From Brucella sp. BE17 (GTDB lineage: Bacteria > Pseudomonadota > Alphaproteobacteria > Rhizobiales > Rhizobiaceae): a stretch of DNA of 64,000 nt. Every line of letters starts with the position of its first letter. Position 1 is the stretch's first letter. The stretch is taken from the NCBI RefSeq assembly GCF_039545455.1, contig NZ_CP154467.1:434001-498000 (forward strand), given 5' to 3'. Below, in pieces: positions 63,921-64,000 of this stretch. The notes beneath the pieces were generated by a model. The model ran no database searches and was not told the origin of the DNA. It saw nothing but the letters and a program-made list of their open reading frames with translations. Both the position numbers and the translations under genes were made by a program.

Positions 63921-64000
63921 GAAATGAAGGTGATACGAGCGGCGGCGTCTTCCCGAAAGATCAAATGGGATGACCGTTGGTTTTTCGAACCGGCGATGAT

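Overview
The window looks like a chromosomal segment of a Brucella-clade alphaproteobacterium, most likely from the former genus Ochrobactrum (B. anthropi/B. intermedia group). Grounds: a gene that reads almost residue for residue like Brucella omp25, a class C beta-lactamase resembling the OCH family, alphaproteobacterial markers (HdaA, an NDUFS4-like complex I protein, a TIGR02301 protein, DUF992), and repeated palindromes of rhizobial style. The genus call is inference from remembered families; no database was searched.

Positions 1-43,700 are mostly core genome. They hold a NUDIX hydrolase, an SRAP (YedK) protein, cysS, a GFA-family protein, citramalate synthase and RarD. Next comes an envelope/LPS block on the minus strand, lptF-lptG-lptD, a SurA-like chaperone, pdxA and rsmA, with pepA-holC diverging from it. 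Then follow an ABC-F ATPase, DinB, ndk, a YbaY-META protein, and a minus-strand run: pteridine-reductase-like SDR, uvrC, pgsA, moaD, moaE. After these lie omp25, the AmpC-type beta-lactamase, a GST, RNase T2, rlmJ, an EamA exporter, an orphan molybdopterin oxidoreductase, DUF992, purM-purN, an AI-2E family permease, hdaA, an epimerase, an SH3 protein, an atypical SDR, a PhnA-domain protein and nicotinamidase. tRNA-Arg(TCT) and the NDUFS4-like gene close this part.

Positions 44,700-53,200 form an iron-uptake module: a MocR-type regulator, a TonB-dependent siderophore receptor, and a divergent ATPase-permease-permease-binding protein operon. A sucrase/ferredoxin-like [2Fe-2S] protein converges on it and is a candidate ferric-siderophore reductase. 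Inverted repeats lie in the shared receptor/operon promoter region.

Positions 53,300-64,000 look acquired. A decayed 3' fragment of an IS3-family transposase abuts a catabolic cluster: a sugar-type ABC importer (binding protein and two permeases on the minus strand, ATPase on the plus strand), a ROK regulator, an M81 (MlrC-like) metallohydrolase and an M24-fold protein that lacks part of its metal site. A degenerate MocR-type pseudogene follows. This importer/M81/M24-like/ROK set is the best candidate here for an undescribed pathway: it probably imports a small conjugate and cleaves it in the cytoplasm. The substrate cannot be read from the sequence.
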